The translations under genes were made by a program, and so were the position numbers. This document shows positions 6,349 to 14,960 of a DNA stretch of 33,186 nt, piece after piece (within the stretch, counting starts at the first letter, position 1; every line of letters starts with the position of its first letter). The notes beneath the pieces were generated by a model, which had not been told where the DNA came from, did no database searches, and was given only the letters and a program-made list of their open reading frames with translations. The DNA comes from Propionibacteriaceae bacterium UBA6122 (GTDB lineage Bacteria > Actinomycetota > Actinomycetes > Propionibacteriales > Propionibacteriaceae): the NCBI GenBank assembly GCA_002428365.1, contig DIVW01000015.1:1-33186 (forward strand), read 5' to 3'.

Positions 6349-9300
6349 TCAGCAGACCTCGCGCGGCTCCACCCCGGGCACGAGTTGGCGCCATTCCCCG
6401 GCCGTGAGCTGATCGCCGATCCGGGAGCAAAGGTTGGCGGTAGCCAGTGCCACCCGCGCCTCCCAGACTCGCACCGTCCCGTCGCTGCCGGAAACCACAA
6501 AACGTTTGCCCCCATCGAGGTAGCGCACGTCCAGGGGATGGCCCAAGTCGCCGTTGAAGGACACTTGGGCCTCGGCGTCGGATTTGGTCAGATCCCAGCC
6601 CCTGATCAGGTCATCCCCACTGGTGGCCAGCAGCCAGCGCTCGTCCGGGCTGAATTCCAACGAGTACACCTCGGCCGCCGGGTCAGACCAGGAGCGCAGC
6701 TTGGTCAGGTGAGCTGGGTCGCTGAACTCCCACAAGCTAACTTCACCGTCAGCTTGGCCGACGGCCACCCGGTAGCTACTCGGGGCCAGATCTAGGGTGG
6801 TGGGCAGCGAATCCAGTTTGGCGGCGCCGAGCAGATGGGGCTCAGCGCCCACTGACCAAAGTGCCACCGAGTTGTCGCCCTGAGCGATCACCAACACCTT
6901 GCCGTCACTGCTGAACTCAACCTGCTGCGGCTTAGCGACCGCAATCTCAGCCAGCTTGGTCAAGGCGCCGCGGGAGTCTGCGTTGAACAGCACGATCATT
7001 CCCGCCTGGGCCAACATCGCCGCGACCACGCTCGAATCCCGGCTGATCGCGGTGTAGGTCACCGGCGCCTGCATACCGGTGTCGTAGGCGACCCCAGCCC
7101 CGGCACCCTTGCCAGCCAGCGGCCAACTCAGCACCTGCCCCTTCAACGTCGAGCCGAGCAGGAAAGCACCGTTGGGCGCGATGCCGACCGCGCCGCCTTG
7201 GCTGTCTCCTTCGGGTAGAGCTGGCGGAGCAGGTTTGGGCATTTGCTTCGGTGCCGCCCCTTGCTTCCACAGCGAGATTCCGTCGCTGTCGGTGCCGGCG
7301 GCCAACCACTTGGCTGAATCCGTGGCCAGCTGGTCGGCCACCGAGCCGGCACTGCGCAGGGTCGGACTTTGGGCTGACCAGACAGACAAGGTGCCATCGG
7401 CTCCGGCCCCAATCAGCCTGCCCCCGGCGGCGAACCCGGCTCCGGTTTGGGTTGCTGAGGTCACCAGGTGGCGAACCCGAACCCCGCTCACCACGTCGAA
7501 GACCGAAATGCTGCGATCAGAACTGGCCACCGCCAGCCGGGTACCGTCGGCGGCGTAGGTGATCGCGTTGACCCAACCACCAATGCCCGTCAGGGACGGT
7601 TCGACGGTAGGCGTTGCCTCGGCGATGTACCAGCGCTTCACCTCACTGCCGCTCACCCCGGCAGCCAACTGCTTGCCGTCTGGACGGATCGCCAAAGCCA
7701 AAGCGATCACTGCCTGCTCCCCCGTAGCACCGGCCACGGTCGGCACCGCCGGTAGCCCTTCGGGCTGCGAGCCCCCCAGCTGCCAGACGTCAATCGATCC
7801 GGACCGGCCGCCCACGTAAAGCCGTCCGGCTCCGGAGAGCGCCACTGAAGTGACCTTGGTTGGGACACCTGCGGTCGGCTCCAACCGCACCTGGCCCTGT
7901 TGCTGGGCCTTGCCAGCCGCATCGACGCGGTAGAGGCTCACCACGCCGGTTTCATCACCGGCAGCCACCAACCCACCGGACGGGCTGAAGGCGATCGCCG
8001 TCGTCGTCGCCGAGGCGCCCAGATCGGCCAGCAGCACCGGATCTGCGGTGACGTCCCAAAGCTGGCGCAGGTTCGCCCCACCGACGGCCAGCACCAGCCG
8101 ACTACCGACCTTGGCCAGCGCGACCGTGAGCAACCGTCCGCCCTTAGGGTCGAGCGCAAGCGTGGTGCCGGGCGAGGTGAAAATCTCCTCGCCCCGCCAC
8201 AAAGTGACTTTGCCCATGCTCGTGGCCCTGGCCACCAGGCCACCGTCCGAGCTGGTGGCCAGCACCGCCTCCGGATCGCCCAGCCGCCGCAATGGCAGCT
8301 CAAGGCCGGTGGCCGCCACCACTGCCGAGCGACCGTCGGTGGTATCGGCCAAACCATTGGCGACCAGCCCTAGTTGCGCCGCCAGGTTGGGCGATTTGGC
8401 CCATAGCGAGCGGGCCGAGATCGCCGCCTGACGAGATTGCGCCTCGTTGCGAGCCTGCACCGCTTCGGCCCGGACGCTCTCCCCGCGGAAGAAGAAGATT
8501 CCGGCACCGACTGCCAGCACCGAACAAGCCAGCGCCAAGCTCAGCGCTGCCATGCGCTGCCGCCGCAATCGCTGGGACGTCTGCCGCTCCTGCTCCAGGG
8601 CCGAGGCGAAATGCTGCTCACTGGCAGCGAGGAATTCGCGCTCCAGGCCACTCAACAACGCCCGCTTGCCCGGATCAGCGGCCAGGACGGTGAAGCTGGC
8701 TAGGCGCTGGACCGGGATCAGCGCTTCCGGATCCTCATCAGTGTTCCGCCACTGCTGCGCGGCCTGCTGCAACGCTGAACGCGCCGCCAACTCCGCGGCG
8801 TGGCCCTCGACCCAATCACCCAATCGCTGCCAGTGCCGCACCAACACCTCGTGACTGATTCGCACCTGGTCACCGCTGATGGTGAGCAGCCTTGCGTTGC
8901 GGAAGGCGTCCAGCACCGGCTGGACGGTGGCCGCGACCTCGCTCACTGGCACTGCCAGGCGGATTCTGGCGTGGTTGCTGATGCCCACCAGACGCAGGAA
9001 GAGCCGTTTGACGCTGAGTTGCCCCTCCTGATCGAACTGCTGATACACCTGCTCAGCCAGCAGTTCAACGGCGCCGACTACCCCGCCGACCTTGCGGTAG
9101 TTGGCCAGGGTCAGCCGCGCTCCGTCGCCAGCCGCCCAGGTGACCAGCAGGGCGTTGGCGAGCAGCGGCAAGGTCTCTGGGTGCACCCGGCTACGCATTG
9201 AACCCGGAGCCAGTTCATTCAGCAGCACCTCAACCAGATCTTCGTCCACACTCGCGCCGGCCACGGCGGCCGGTGCCACGATCACGGTGCGCAGATCCTC

Positions 9301-10044
9301 GCGGGTCAGCGGCGAGAGCAGGAAGGGCTTTGCCAATCCCTGCGCCAACTCCGCGAAGCCCTCGGCTTCGGCGAAGGCATCCGAGCGCAGCGAGACCAGC
9401 ACCAGGCCCGCACCCGCGTAGCGCATCAGCCGGGTGAGCGCGGCGGCTCGTTGCACATCGGGCAACGCCAGCGCGTCTTCAAGCTGGTCGACTACCACCA
9501 GATCGGCCTCGCCGGCTGGCTCGGTTGGGCTGAGTAAATCGACGAACTTCAGCCGCCAACCGGCCAGCTTTCCGGTCGCGCACTCCCGTCCGGCCAGTCC
9601 AGCGGCGAGCAGCGAAGACTTCCCCGAGCCGGACGGGCCGATGACAGCAATCACCCCATGAGCTGATTCCTCACGTCGGGAGATGATCATTTCGGCAAGC
9701 CGTTGGGCTTCTTGAGCCCGCCCGAAGAAAAACTCCACATCGGCGACTTCAAATTGTCGCAAACCCAAGTAGGGCGCCCCGGCAGTGCGCAGCCGTGACT
9801 CGATCTGATCCCAATCCTCCAGCCACAAGCCACCCGGCATCTCCGCGGCCAGCCCGAGACTCTCAACCACCTGCAAATATTGCCTGCGCAGTGCCGGAGT
9901 TGGCAGTTGGCGGCCGCTCAACCAGCCCTGCGCCGTGATTTTCGGGACCGATGCAATGCGCGCAATCGAACTGATCGACAAGCGCTGATCGATACGCGCC
10001 TGGTTGACCTTCTGAGCAAATTCGCTCCATGCGGTGTTCTTCAC
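6349..10044 (-). CDS. HTH - nSTAND1 NTPase - TM - WD40 repeat protein
   Basis: 1,231 residues with GTG as start. I chose it because GGGGAGG lies eight bases upstream and the HTH begins directly; an upstream GTG at 10140 adds 32 residues without family resemblance. Domains in order: a helix-turn-helix (about 3-60); the STAND entry motif PYLGLRQFEVADVEFFFGR (about 91-109); Walker A GPSGSGKSS (136-144); Walker B LVVVDQLED (182-190); helical STAND arms to about 470. One membrane helix (about 498-520) follows a basic RLRRQR patch. A short ARNEAQSRQAAISARSLW linker leads to a long WD40 propeller region (590-1205). The tail LTAGEWRQLVPG...C resembles the LTxxEW...C ending common in such proteins, so it looks complete. 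STAND proteins switch oligomeric state on ligand binding. Some act in phage defence, others in regulation; no partner effector is evident. Confidence 0.85.
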   Translation of the reverse strand: MKNTAWSEFAQKVNQARIDQRLSISSIARIASVPKITAQGWLSGRQLPTPALRRQYLQVVESLGLAAEMPGGLWLEDWDQIESRLRTAGAPYLGLRQFEVADVEFFFGRAQEAQRLAEMIISRREESAHGVIAVIGPSGSGKSSLLAAGLAGRECATGKLAGWRLKFVDLLSPTEPAGEADLVVVDQLEDALALPDVQRAAALTRLMRYAGAGLVLVSLRSDAFAEAEGFAELAQGLAKPFLLSPLTREDLRTVIVAPAAVAGASVDEDLVEVLLNELAPGSMRSRVHPETLPLLANALLVTWAAGDGARLTLANYRKVGGVVGAVELLAEQVYQQFDQEGQLSVKRLFLRLVGISNHARIRLAVPVSEVAATVQPVLDAFRNARLLTISGDQVRISHEVLVRHWQRLGDWVEGHAAELAARSALQQAAQQWRNTDEDPEALIPVQRLASFTVLAADPGKRALLSGLEREFLAASEQHFASALEQERQTSQRLRRQRMAALSLALACSVLAVGAGIFFFRGESVRAEAVQARNEAQSRQAAISARSLWAKSPNLAAQLGLVANGLADTTDGRSAVVAATGLELPLRRLGDPEAVLATSSDGGLVARATSMGKVTLWRGEEIFTSPGTTLALDPKGGRLLTVALAKVGSRLVLAVGGANLRQLWDVTADPVLLADLGASATTTAIAFSPSGGLVAAGDETGVVSLYRVDAAGKAQQQGQVRLEPTAGVPTKVTSVALSGAGRLYVGGRSGSIDVWQLGGSQPEGLPAVPTVAGATGEQAVIALALAIRPDGKQLAAGVSGSEVKRWYIAEATPTVEPSLTGIGGWVNAITYAADGTRLAVASSDRSISVFDVVSGVRVRHLVTSATQTGAGFAAGGRLIGAGADGTLSVWSAQSPTLRSAGSVADQLATDSAKWLAAGTDSDGISLWKQGAAPKQMPKPAPPALPEGDSQGGAVGIAPNGAFLLGSTLKGQVLSWPLAGKGAGAGVAYDTGMQAPVTYTAISRDSSVVAAMLAQAGMIVLFNADSRGALTKLAEIAVAKPQQVEFSSDGKVLVIAQGDNSVALWSVGAEPHLLGAAKLDSLPTTLDLAPSSYRVAVGQADGEVSLWEFSDPAHLTKLRSWSDPAAEVYSLEFSPDERWLLATSGDDLIRGWDLTKSDAEAQVSFNGDLGHPLDVRYLDGGKRFVVSGSDGTVRVWEARVALATANLCSRIGDQLTAGEWRQLVPGVEPREVC

Positions 10045-10168
10045 GACCAATGCCTCCCCATCCACGCGGCTGCCTGCTCGAAGCTTCGAGACTAGTGAGG
10101 TTTGCCCGGCCAGAACGTTGGCGCGGCCCGAATTAGCCACCCTATGGACGCCGCCAATTCCGGCTGGC

Positions 10169-12127
10169 TCAGAGGTGTTTCTCCCACCACTGCAGAATGT
10201 GCCGGAATCGGGCGAGGCGGTGGGCCGGGGTGCCGGAGCGCGACAGCTCGTGCCCCTCGCCCGGAAACACCAGCAGTTCGGCCGCCACGCCGCGCAGCTT
10301 CAGCTCGGCGTAGTAGCGCTGGGCAATCGAAAGCGGGCAGCGCAGATCCCACTCCGAATGGATCACCAGCGTGGGGGTGTTCACCTGATGCACCAGGTAC
10401 AGCGGTGAGCGCTGGTCGATCTGAGCCAACTCGCCTTGGTACTCGAACGGGAAGTACCAGCCGATATCGGAGGCACCCACCATCGAACGTCCATCCAGGT
10501 AGGCCCGCTCGACAATCGCCGCGGTGAACCGGTCAGTGTGGGAGATCAGCCAGGCCGTCAAATAGCCGCCGTAGGAGCCGCCCATTACACCCACGCGGTC
10601 CGCGTCCAGCCCCGGCACTTCGGCCAGGCAGTGATCGAGGAAGGCCAACACGTCAACCGCATCGAGATCACCCATCGCGCCCTTGAGTACCCGGCCGTGG
10701 GCCTGCCCGTAGCCAGCCGATCCCCGCGGGTTGCACATCACCACGGCATAGCCAGCCCCGGCCAGTACCTGGGCCTCGTCAAAGAAGGCTGCCGAGTAGG
10801 CAGCGAAAGGCCCACCGTGGATCAGCAGCACCACCGGGTGCGGCCCCGCACCGGCTGGACGCACCACCCAGCCATGAACCGGATAGCCATCGGGGGCGGT
10901 CGCGAACTGCTCCGAGGCCGCGATGACCTCCGGGGCCAGTGCCGCGCCGAACGCGGTGAGTAGGTGCAGCGGTGAGCTCAGTTCCACCAGTTCACAAGGG
11001 GAAGTGGTGGTCGACAGCGTGACAACCCTTGCCGCCGAAGCCGCAGCCAGGCCGTGCACCGATCCCGACAGCAGCCACCGCTGCACCTCACCGGTTCCGT
11101 CCAGCCGTACCGGCACTCCGCTGCCACCGACTTGATCGATAGCCAGCACGCCATCGCCATCGCGAGCCAGCGATCCTTCGATGCAGACCGTCTCCGGGTC
11201 GGTCAGCACGCGCACTTCGCCGCCCGCGGTGGGCACCATGTAGACCCCGGCATTCACCCCGGCCATGTCCAGCCCGGTACCGCCCAGATCGATACCGACG
11301 AAGAAGACCTGGTCGCCAGCCACCACCGGCGAGGCGAGAGCGCTGAGACCATTGCTGGAGTCGGTGAGTTGGGTCGGCTCCCCGCCGCTGGCGCTGAAGC
11401 GGAACAAGTCGGCGCGCAAGTCCCGATCTCGCTCGGCATGCCGGGAGGAGATGGTGATCACCGAATCACCGTCCCAGGCCAGGCCGCTGTGCTCGAAGTT
11501 GCCGTTACTGAGCTGCCTGGCCGCCGGCACCAGCGCCACCTGCGCATCCTCACGGGCGGCCCGACCGATCGGCACCACCGGTGGCTCATCAGCTGGGTCG
11601 GGCAAGTCGAGTACGAACACCTGGGGACGTTGATCGGCCAGGTAGCCGACGCCGTTGAGCTGATACTGCAGGTCGCTGATCAGCCGCGGGTCTTCGTGGG
11701 CCGAGTCCACACCCTGAGTGGTGCCATAGCGGCCGTCGGCGGGCACCGAGGCGATAAACGCGACTTTCGTGGAATCGGGGCTAAAAAGGAACTCGCGCAC
11801 GCCGAGTTTGGTGTCGGTGATGATCATCGGCTCGCCGCCATCGGCGTCGACGATCGCCAATTGGGGCGACTGCGCCGGGCCCGCTCGCAAGAAGCCCAGC
11901 AGGCGTCCATCTGGGGAGAAAGCAGGTGAAGTGTCCCGGAATCCACGAGTGATTCGCCGGGGTTGGCCACCGTCCAACCGCAACAGCCAAAGCTGGCCGA
12001 TGTAGGCGTCCGCAGCGAAACTCGGCCGGGTAGCGGCCACCACCACGCGACTCCCATCGGGATGCAAGGCTGGGGTCGACAGTGCGTTGATCAGGGGTAG
12101 GTCTTCGGCGCGCACGACGGGCAGCAT
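10169..12127 (-). CDS. S9 family serine peptidase (prolyl oligopeptidase / acylaminoacyl peptidase type)
   Basis: 652 residues. The N-terminal half is a beta-propeller of TolB-like repeats (LHPDGSRVVV, AFSPDGRLLGFLR, LFSPDSTKVAFIA). The C-terminal alpha/beta hydrolase domain carries the triad: Ser518 in GGSYGGYLT, Asp594 in SEWDLRCP and His626 in GEGHELS, spaced as in the S9 family. RLLIHGGP-like VVLLIHGGPFAAYS forms the oxyanion region. No signal peptide is seen, so it is probably cytosolic and cleaves short peptides. It lies upstream of and in line with the STAND gene, 124 bases away, but nothing in the sequence links them. A perfect hairpin (12128-12151) abuts its start codon. Confidence 0.92.
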   Translation of the reverse strand: MLPVVRAEDLPLINALSTPALHPDGSRVVVAATRPSFAADAYIGQLWLLRLDGGQPRRITRGFRDTSPAFSPDGRLLGFLRAGPAQSPQLAIVDADGGEPMIITDTKLGVREFLFSPDSTKVAFIASVPADGRYGTTQGVDSAHEDPRLISDLQYQLNGVGYLADQRPQVFVLDLPDPADEPPVVPIGRAAREDAQVALVPAARQLSNGNFEHSGLAWDGDSVITISSRHAERDRDLRADLFRFSASGGEPTQLTDSSNGLSALASPVVAGDQVFFVGIDLGGTGLDMAGVNAGVYMVPTAGGEVRVLTDPETVCIEGSLARDGDGVLAIDQVGGSGVPVRLDGTGEVQRWLLSGSVHGLAAASAARVVTLSTTTSPCELVELSSPLHLLTAFGAALAPEVIAASEQFATAPDGYPVHGWVVRPAGAGPHPVVLLIHGGPFAAYSAAFFDEAQVLAGAGYAVVMCNPRGSAGYGQAHGRVLKGAMGDLDAVDVLAFLDHCLAEVPGLDADRVGVMGGSYGGYLTAWLISHTDRFTAAIVERAYLDGRSMVGASDIGWYFPFEYQGELAQIDQRSPLYLVHQVNTPTLVIHSEWDLRCPLSIAQRYYAELKLRGVAAELLVFPGEGHELSRSGTPAHRLARFRHILQWWEKHL

Positions 12128-12151
12128 ATCCGCTGGTCAAGCCCAGCGGAT
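12128..12151 (-). promoter_or_regulatory. perfect inverted repeat abutting the peptidase start codon
   Basis: ATCCGCTGG and CCAGCGGAT are perfect 9-bp arms around a 6-base loop, ending directly at the ATG of the S9 peptidase. In RNA this would be a stable hairpin where the ribosome binding site should be. In DNA it could be an operator. A second palindrome, GAAAATTTTC, lies at 12164-12173. The downstream end of the VOC gene is close, so the hairpin might instead be a terminator, although no T-run follows. Confidence 0.45.
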
Positions 12152-12190
12152 CGGCCCCTACTCTGAAAATTTTCGGCGAACTCCCTATTA

Positions 12191-12532
12191 CTACTTGACG
12201 AATAGCTCTACCTGGTAGCCGTCAGGGTCGACCACCCGAATTCCCTTTCGCCCGTTGCCGGTGAGTCCGTACCCACCGACGAGGTGCCCACCAAGGCCCA
12301 ACTCCGCCAATTCTTCAGCGGCGGTCTCCACATCCTCGACCTTCACCGCGATGGCCGAGGTGGAGGGAGTCGGCTCGCCAACTACGAACTCGATCCAGAA
12401 CCAGTTGACGTAAACCGTGGCGAAACCGGCACCGCTGTTCCCGGTTCGGAACCCGAGCTGCTGGTAGAAGTCCCGGCTCACCTCAGGGTCACGGACGGGG
12501 ACCACCACGCCGGAAATGCTGCTCAGCTTCAT
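12191..12532 (-). CDS. VOC (glyoxalase/bleomycin resistance) family protein
   Basis: 113 residues in two beta-alpha-beta-beta-beta units. It opens with ISGVVVPVRDPEVSRDFYQQLGF and closes with GIRVVDPDGYQVELF, both typical of vicinal-oxygen-chelate proteins. The final Glu (VELF) fits a metal ligand; the usual first His is replaced (GVVVPV), so it may not be a metalloenzyme. The substrate is unknown. It diverges from the TetR-ABC exporter operon and shares that intergenic region. TAGCCT (12539-12544, minus strand) lies six bases before the ATG, without a ribosome site, which fits leaderless transcription. Confidence 0.82.
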   Translation of the reverse strand: MKLSSISGVVVPVRDPEVSRDFYQQLGFRTGNSGAGFATVYVNWFWIEFVVGEPTPSTSAIAVKVEDVETAAEELAELGLGGHLVGGYGLTGNGRKGIRVVDPDGYQVELFVK

Positions 12533-12599
12533 GCGGCGAGGCTAGGCCGATCACCGGTTCGGCAGCATCCCCGCGCGCAATTGTGAGCACCGCTACGAC

Positions 12600-12627
12600 T
12601 TGTGAGTGAGTGCTCACTCACTATACT
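12600..12627 (+). promoter_or_regulatory. predicted promoter of the tetR-ABC operon, leaderless start
   Basis: TTGTGA (12600-12605) and TATACT (12622-12627) are separated by 16 bp. The GTG at 12634 follows the -10 by six bases and has no ribosome site, so transcript and reading frame probably begin at the same base. The operator at 12602-12621 fills the spacer. Confidence 0.6.
12602..12621. promoter_or_regulatory. TetR operator, 20-bp palindrome
   Basis: GTGAGTGAG-TG-CTCACTCAC has perfect 9-bp arms. The TGAGTGAG/CTCACTCA dyad is a familiar site of TetR repressors next to efflux genes. It lies between the -35 and -10 of the predicted promoter, where a bound repressor would exclude RNA polymerase. 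The likely ligand-responsive binder is the TetR encoded at 12634. Confidence 0.78.
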
Positions 12628-12633
12628 GACGAG

Positions 12634-13233
12634 GTGAGTAGAGCTACCCCGATGACCCCAGACGAGCGCCGCCAGGCGATCGTCGAGGCCACCTTGCCGC
12701 TGCTGTTGGAGCGCGGACCAGAGCTCAGCACCAGCCAGATCGCCCAGGCGGCTGGGGTGGCCGAGGGCACGATCTTTCGCGTCTTCGAGACCAAATCCGA
12801 CATCATTCACGCCGCCATCGCCGCGGCGGTCGAACCCACCCAGGCCATCGCGGCGCTCGCCGCGCTACCCGCGGAACAGCGGCTCGCGGAGCGAGTGACG
12901 GCAACGCTGACCATCCTCAGCGACGAGATCACCCGAACCCGTTCGCTCTTCGCCCATCTGGCTGGCGCCGGCTTCGGCCACGGTCGGCCGCACCCGCCGG
13001 GCGGCCCGCTGCGGCACGGCCCCGGCGATGGCCGGCTACGAGTCTTCGCCGCTACCGCCACCGCCCTGGCGCCGTACGCCGACCAACTCAGCGTCCCAAT
13101 CGACACCGCCGCCAAACTGCTCAACGCCCTGGCTTTCGCAGCCACCTTCGGAGTGTCGCCCGGTGACACTCCCCCGACCCCTGAATCGATGGCGACCGTC
13201 GTCCTGCACGGCATCGTCCAAGGAGAGAAATGA
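12634..13233 (+). CDS. TetR family transcriptional repressor
   Basis: About 199 residues from the GTG at 12634. The DNA-binding head is RRQAIVEATLPLLLERGPELSTSQIAQAAGVAEGTIFRVFETKSDII, a clear TetR HTH. The C-terminal ligand domain is variable and includes a Gly/Pro/His-rich loop (GFGHGRPHPPGGPLRHGPGDG) of unknown use. A palindrome in its own promoter indicates autoregulation. Its stop overlaps the next start (ATGA at 13230), so it is the first gene of the exporter operon and probably controls it in response to an exported compound. The ATG at 12652 is an alternative start, but the -10 spacing favours 12634. Confidence 0.88.
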   Translation: MSRATPMTPDERRQAIVEATLPLLLERGPELSTSQIAQAAGVAEGTIFRVFETKSDIIHAAIAAAVEPTQAIAALAALPAEQRLAERVTATLTILSDEITRTRSLFAHLAGAGFGHGRPHPPGGPLRHGPGDGRLRVFAATATALAPYADQLSVPIDTAAKLLNALAFAATFGVSPGDTPPTPESMATVVLHGIVQGEK

Positions 13234-14960
13234 TCCGCCTTTTGGTGCGCTATCTGCGCCCCTACTCCGGCTTCCTGGCCGCCATCCTGGGCCTGCAGCT
13301 GGTGCAGGCCACAGCAGCGCTGTTCCTGCCCACCCTGAACGCCTCGATCATCGATGACGGCGTGGCTACCGGAAACACCGGCTACATCTGGATGATCGGT
13401 GCGGTGATGCTGGGCGTCTCGCTGCTGCAAATCGTCGGTCAGATCGGCGCCACCTGGTTTGGCGCCCGCACAGCGATGGCGTTCGGACGCGACTTGCGCC
13501 AGGCCATCTTCGACCGCGCGCTTTCCTTCTCCGCCCGCGAGATGAACTCCTTCGGCGCCCCCACCCTGATCACCCGCAACACCAACGACGTCCAGCAACT
13601 GCAGATGCTGGTGCTGATGACCGCCACCATGATCATCAGCGCCCCGTTGATGATGATCGGCGGGGTGGCGATGGCGCTGCGCGAGGACGTCGGCCTTAGC
13701 TGGCTGATCTTGGTGGCGGTGCTCGTGCTCGGCGGCATCATCGGCATCCTGATCATCCAAACCATGCCGCTGTTCAAGGCCCAGCAGACCCGCATCGACA
13801 ACCTCAACCGGGTGTTGCGCGAGTTGCTCTCGGGCCTGCGGGTGATTCGGGCGTTCGTCCGGGAACCAACCGAATCGGCTCGCTTCGATACGGCCAACCA
13901 CGACCTAGCCGACACTGCTACCCGCATCGGCCGCCGGATGATGACGATGTTCCCGGTGGTGTTCTTCGTGATGAACCTCTCCAGCATCGCGGTGATCTGG
14001 TTCGGCGCCTTCCGGATCTCCTCCGGCGATCTGCAGGTGGGGCAACTCACCGCCTACCTGGCCTACCTCACCCAGATTCTGATGAGCGTGGTGATGTCCA
14101 CCATGATTTTGATGATGGCGCCACGCGCCGCAGTCGGGGCCGAGCGGATCAACCAGGTGCTCGACACCTCGTCCTCGGTGGTGCCGCCAACCAGCCCCGT
14201 GACCAAGCTAAGCCGACATGGCGAGGTGGCCTTCACCGATGTCAGCTTCGCCTACCCAGGCGCGGCCCATCCGGTGCTCGACGGGATCAGCTTCACCGTG
14301 CGTCCCGGCACCACCACGGCCATCATCGGTTCCACCGGTGCCGGCAAGACCACCCTGGTGAATTTGATCCCACGCCTGGTCGATGCCACCGCTGGCGTGG
14401 TTAGCGTCGATGGCGTGGACGTCCGCGAACTCGATCCGGACTTGTTGTGGGGACGGATCGGGCTAGTGCCCCAACGGCCCTACCTGTTCAGCGGGACGGT
14501 GGCCTCGAACCTCAAGTTGGGCAAGCCTGACGCTAGCGATGACGAGTTGTGGCACGCCCTCGAGGTGGCCCAGGCTGCCGACTTCGTCCGCAGAATGCCT
14601 GAGGCGCTGAACTCGGCGATCAGCCAAGGTGGCACCAATGTTTCCGGCGGGCAGCGCCAACGTCTGGCCATCGCCCGCGCTCTGGTGCGTCGACCTGAGC
14701 TCTATATCTTCGATGACTCGTTCTCGGCACTCGACGTGGCCACCGACGCCGCCCTGCGCGCCGCCCTGGCTCCGGAAATCGAGAATGCGGCGGTGATCGT
14801 GGTCGCCCAGCGAGTCTCGACGATCCGGGAGGCCTCGGCGATCATCGTCCTCGACGACGGAGCGGTAGTGGGTATCGGCACCCACGATGAACTGGTGGAG
14901 ACCTGCCCCACCTACGCCGAAATCGTCGAAAGCCAGTTCAAAGCGGAGGTGGCGGCATGA
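13230..14960 (+). CDS. ABC exporter half-transporter with degenerate ATPase site
   Basis: 576 residues. About 1-310 are six membrane helices of the type IV (multidrug) exporter fold, with NTNDVQQLQML and FGARTAMAFGRDLRQAIFDRALSFS coupling regions. The ATPase domain has Walker A GSTGAGKTT (about 367-375), the signature NVSGGQRQR (about 470-478) and Walker B YIFDDSFSALD. The residue after the Walker B aspartate is Asp496 instead of the catalytic Glu. That is typical of one half of heterodimeric exporters, such as TM287/288 and BmrCD, where only one ATP site is fully active. The partner is the next gene, overlapping by four bases. Substrate unknown; the TetR upstream suggests drug or metabolite efflux. 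Confidence 0.92.
   Translation: MIRLLVRYLRPYSGFLAAILGLQLVQATAALFLPTLNASIIDDGVATGNTGYIWMIGAVMLGVSLLQIVGQIGATWFGARTAMAFGRDLRQAIFDRALSFSAREMNSFGAPTLITRNTNDVQQLQMLVLMTATMIISAPLMMIGGVAMALREDVGLSWLILVAVLVLGGIIGILIIQTMPLFKAQQTRIDNLNRVLRELLSGLRVIRAFVREPTESARFDTANHDLADTATRIGRRMMTMFPVVFFVMNLSSIAVIWFGAFRISSGDLQVGQLTAYLAYLTQILMSVVMSTMILMMAPRAAVGAERINQVLDTSSSVVPPTSPVTKLSRHGEVAFTDVSFAYPGAAHPVLDGISFTVRPGTTTAIIGSTGAGKTTLVNLIPRLVDATAGVVSVDGVDVRELDPDLLWGRIGLVPQRPYLFSGTVASNLKLGKPDASDDELWHALEVAQAADFVRRMPEALNSAISQGGTNVSGGQRQRLAIARALVRRPELYIFDDSFSALDVATDAALRAALAPEIENAAVIVVAQRVSTIREASAIIVLDDGAVVGIGTHDELVETCPTYAEIVESQFKAEVAA

Noticed and set aside
10041..10140. Upstream GTG (10140) as start of the STAND gene
   Set aside because: No ribosome site and no domain match for the extra 32 residues; the GTG at 10044 has GGGGAGG at the right spacing.
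6349..12127. STAND protein plus S9 peptidase as a two-gene defence system
   Set aside because: The two genes are in line, but the peptidase has all the traits of a general cytosolic oligopeptidase and is 124 bases away. No evidence of coupling.
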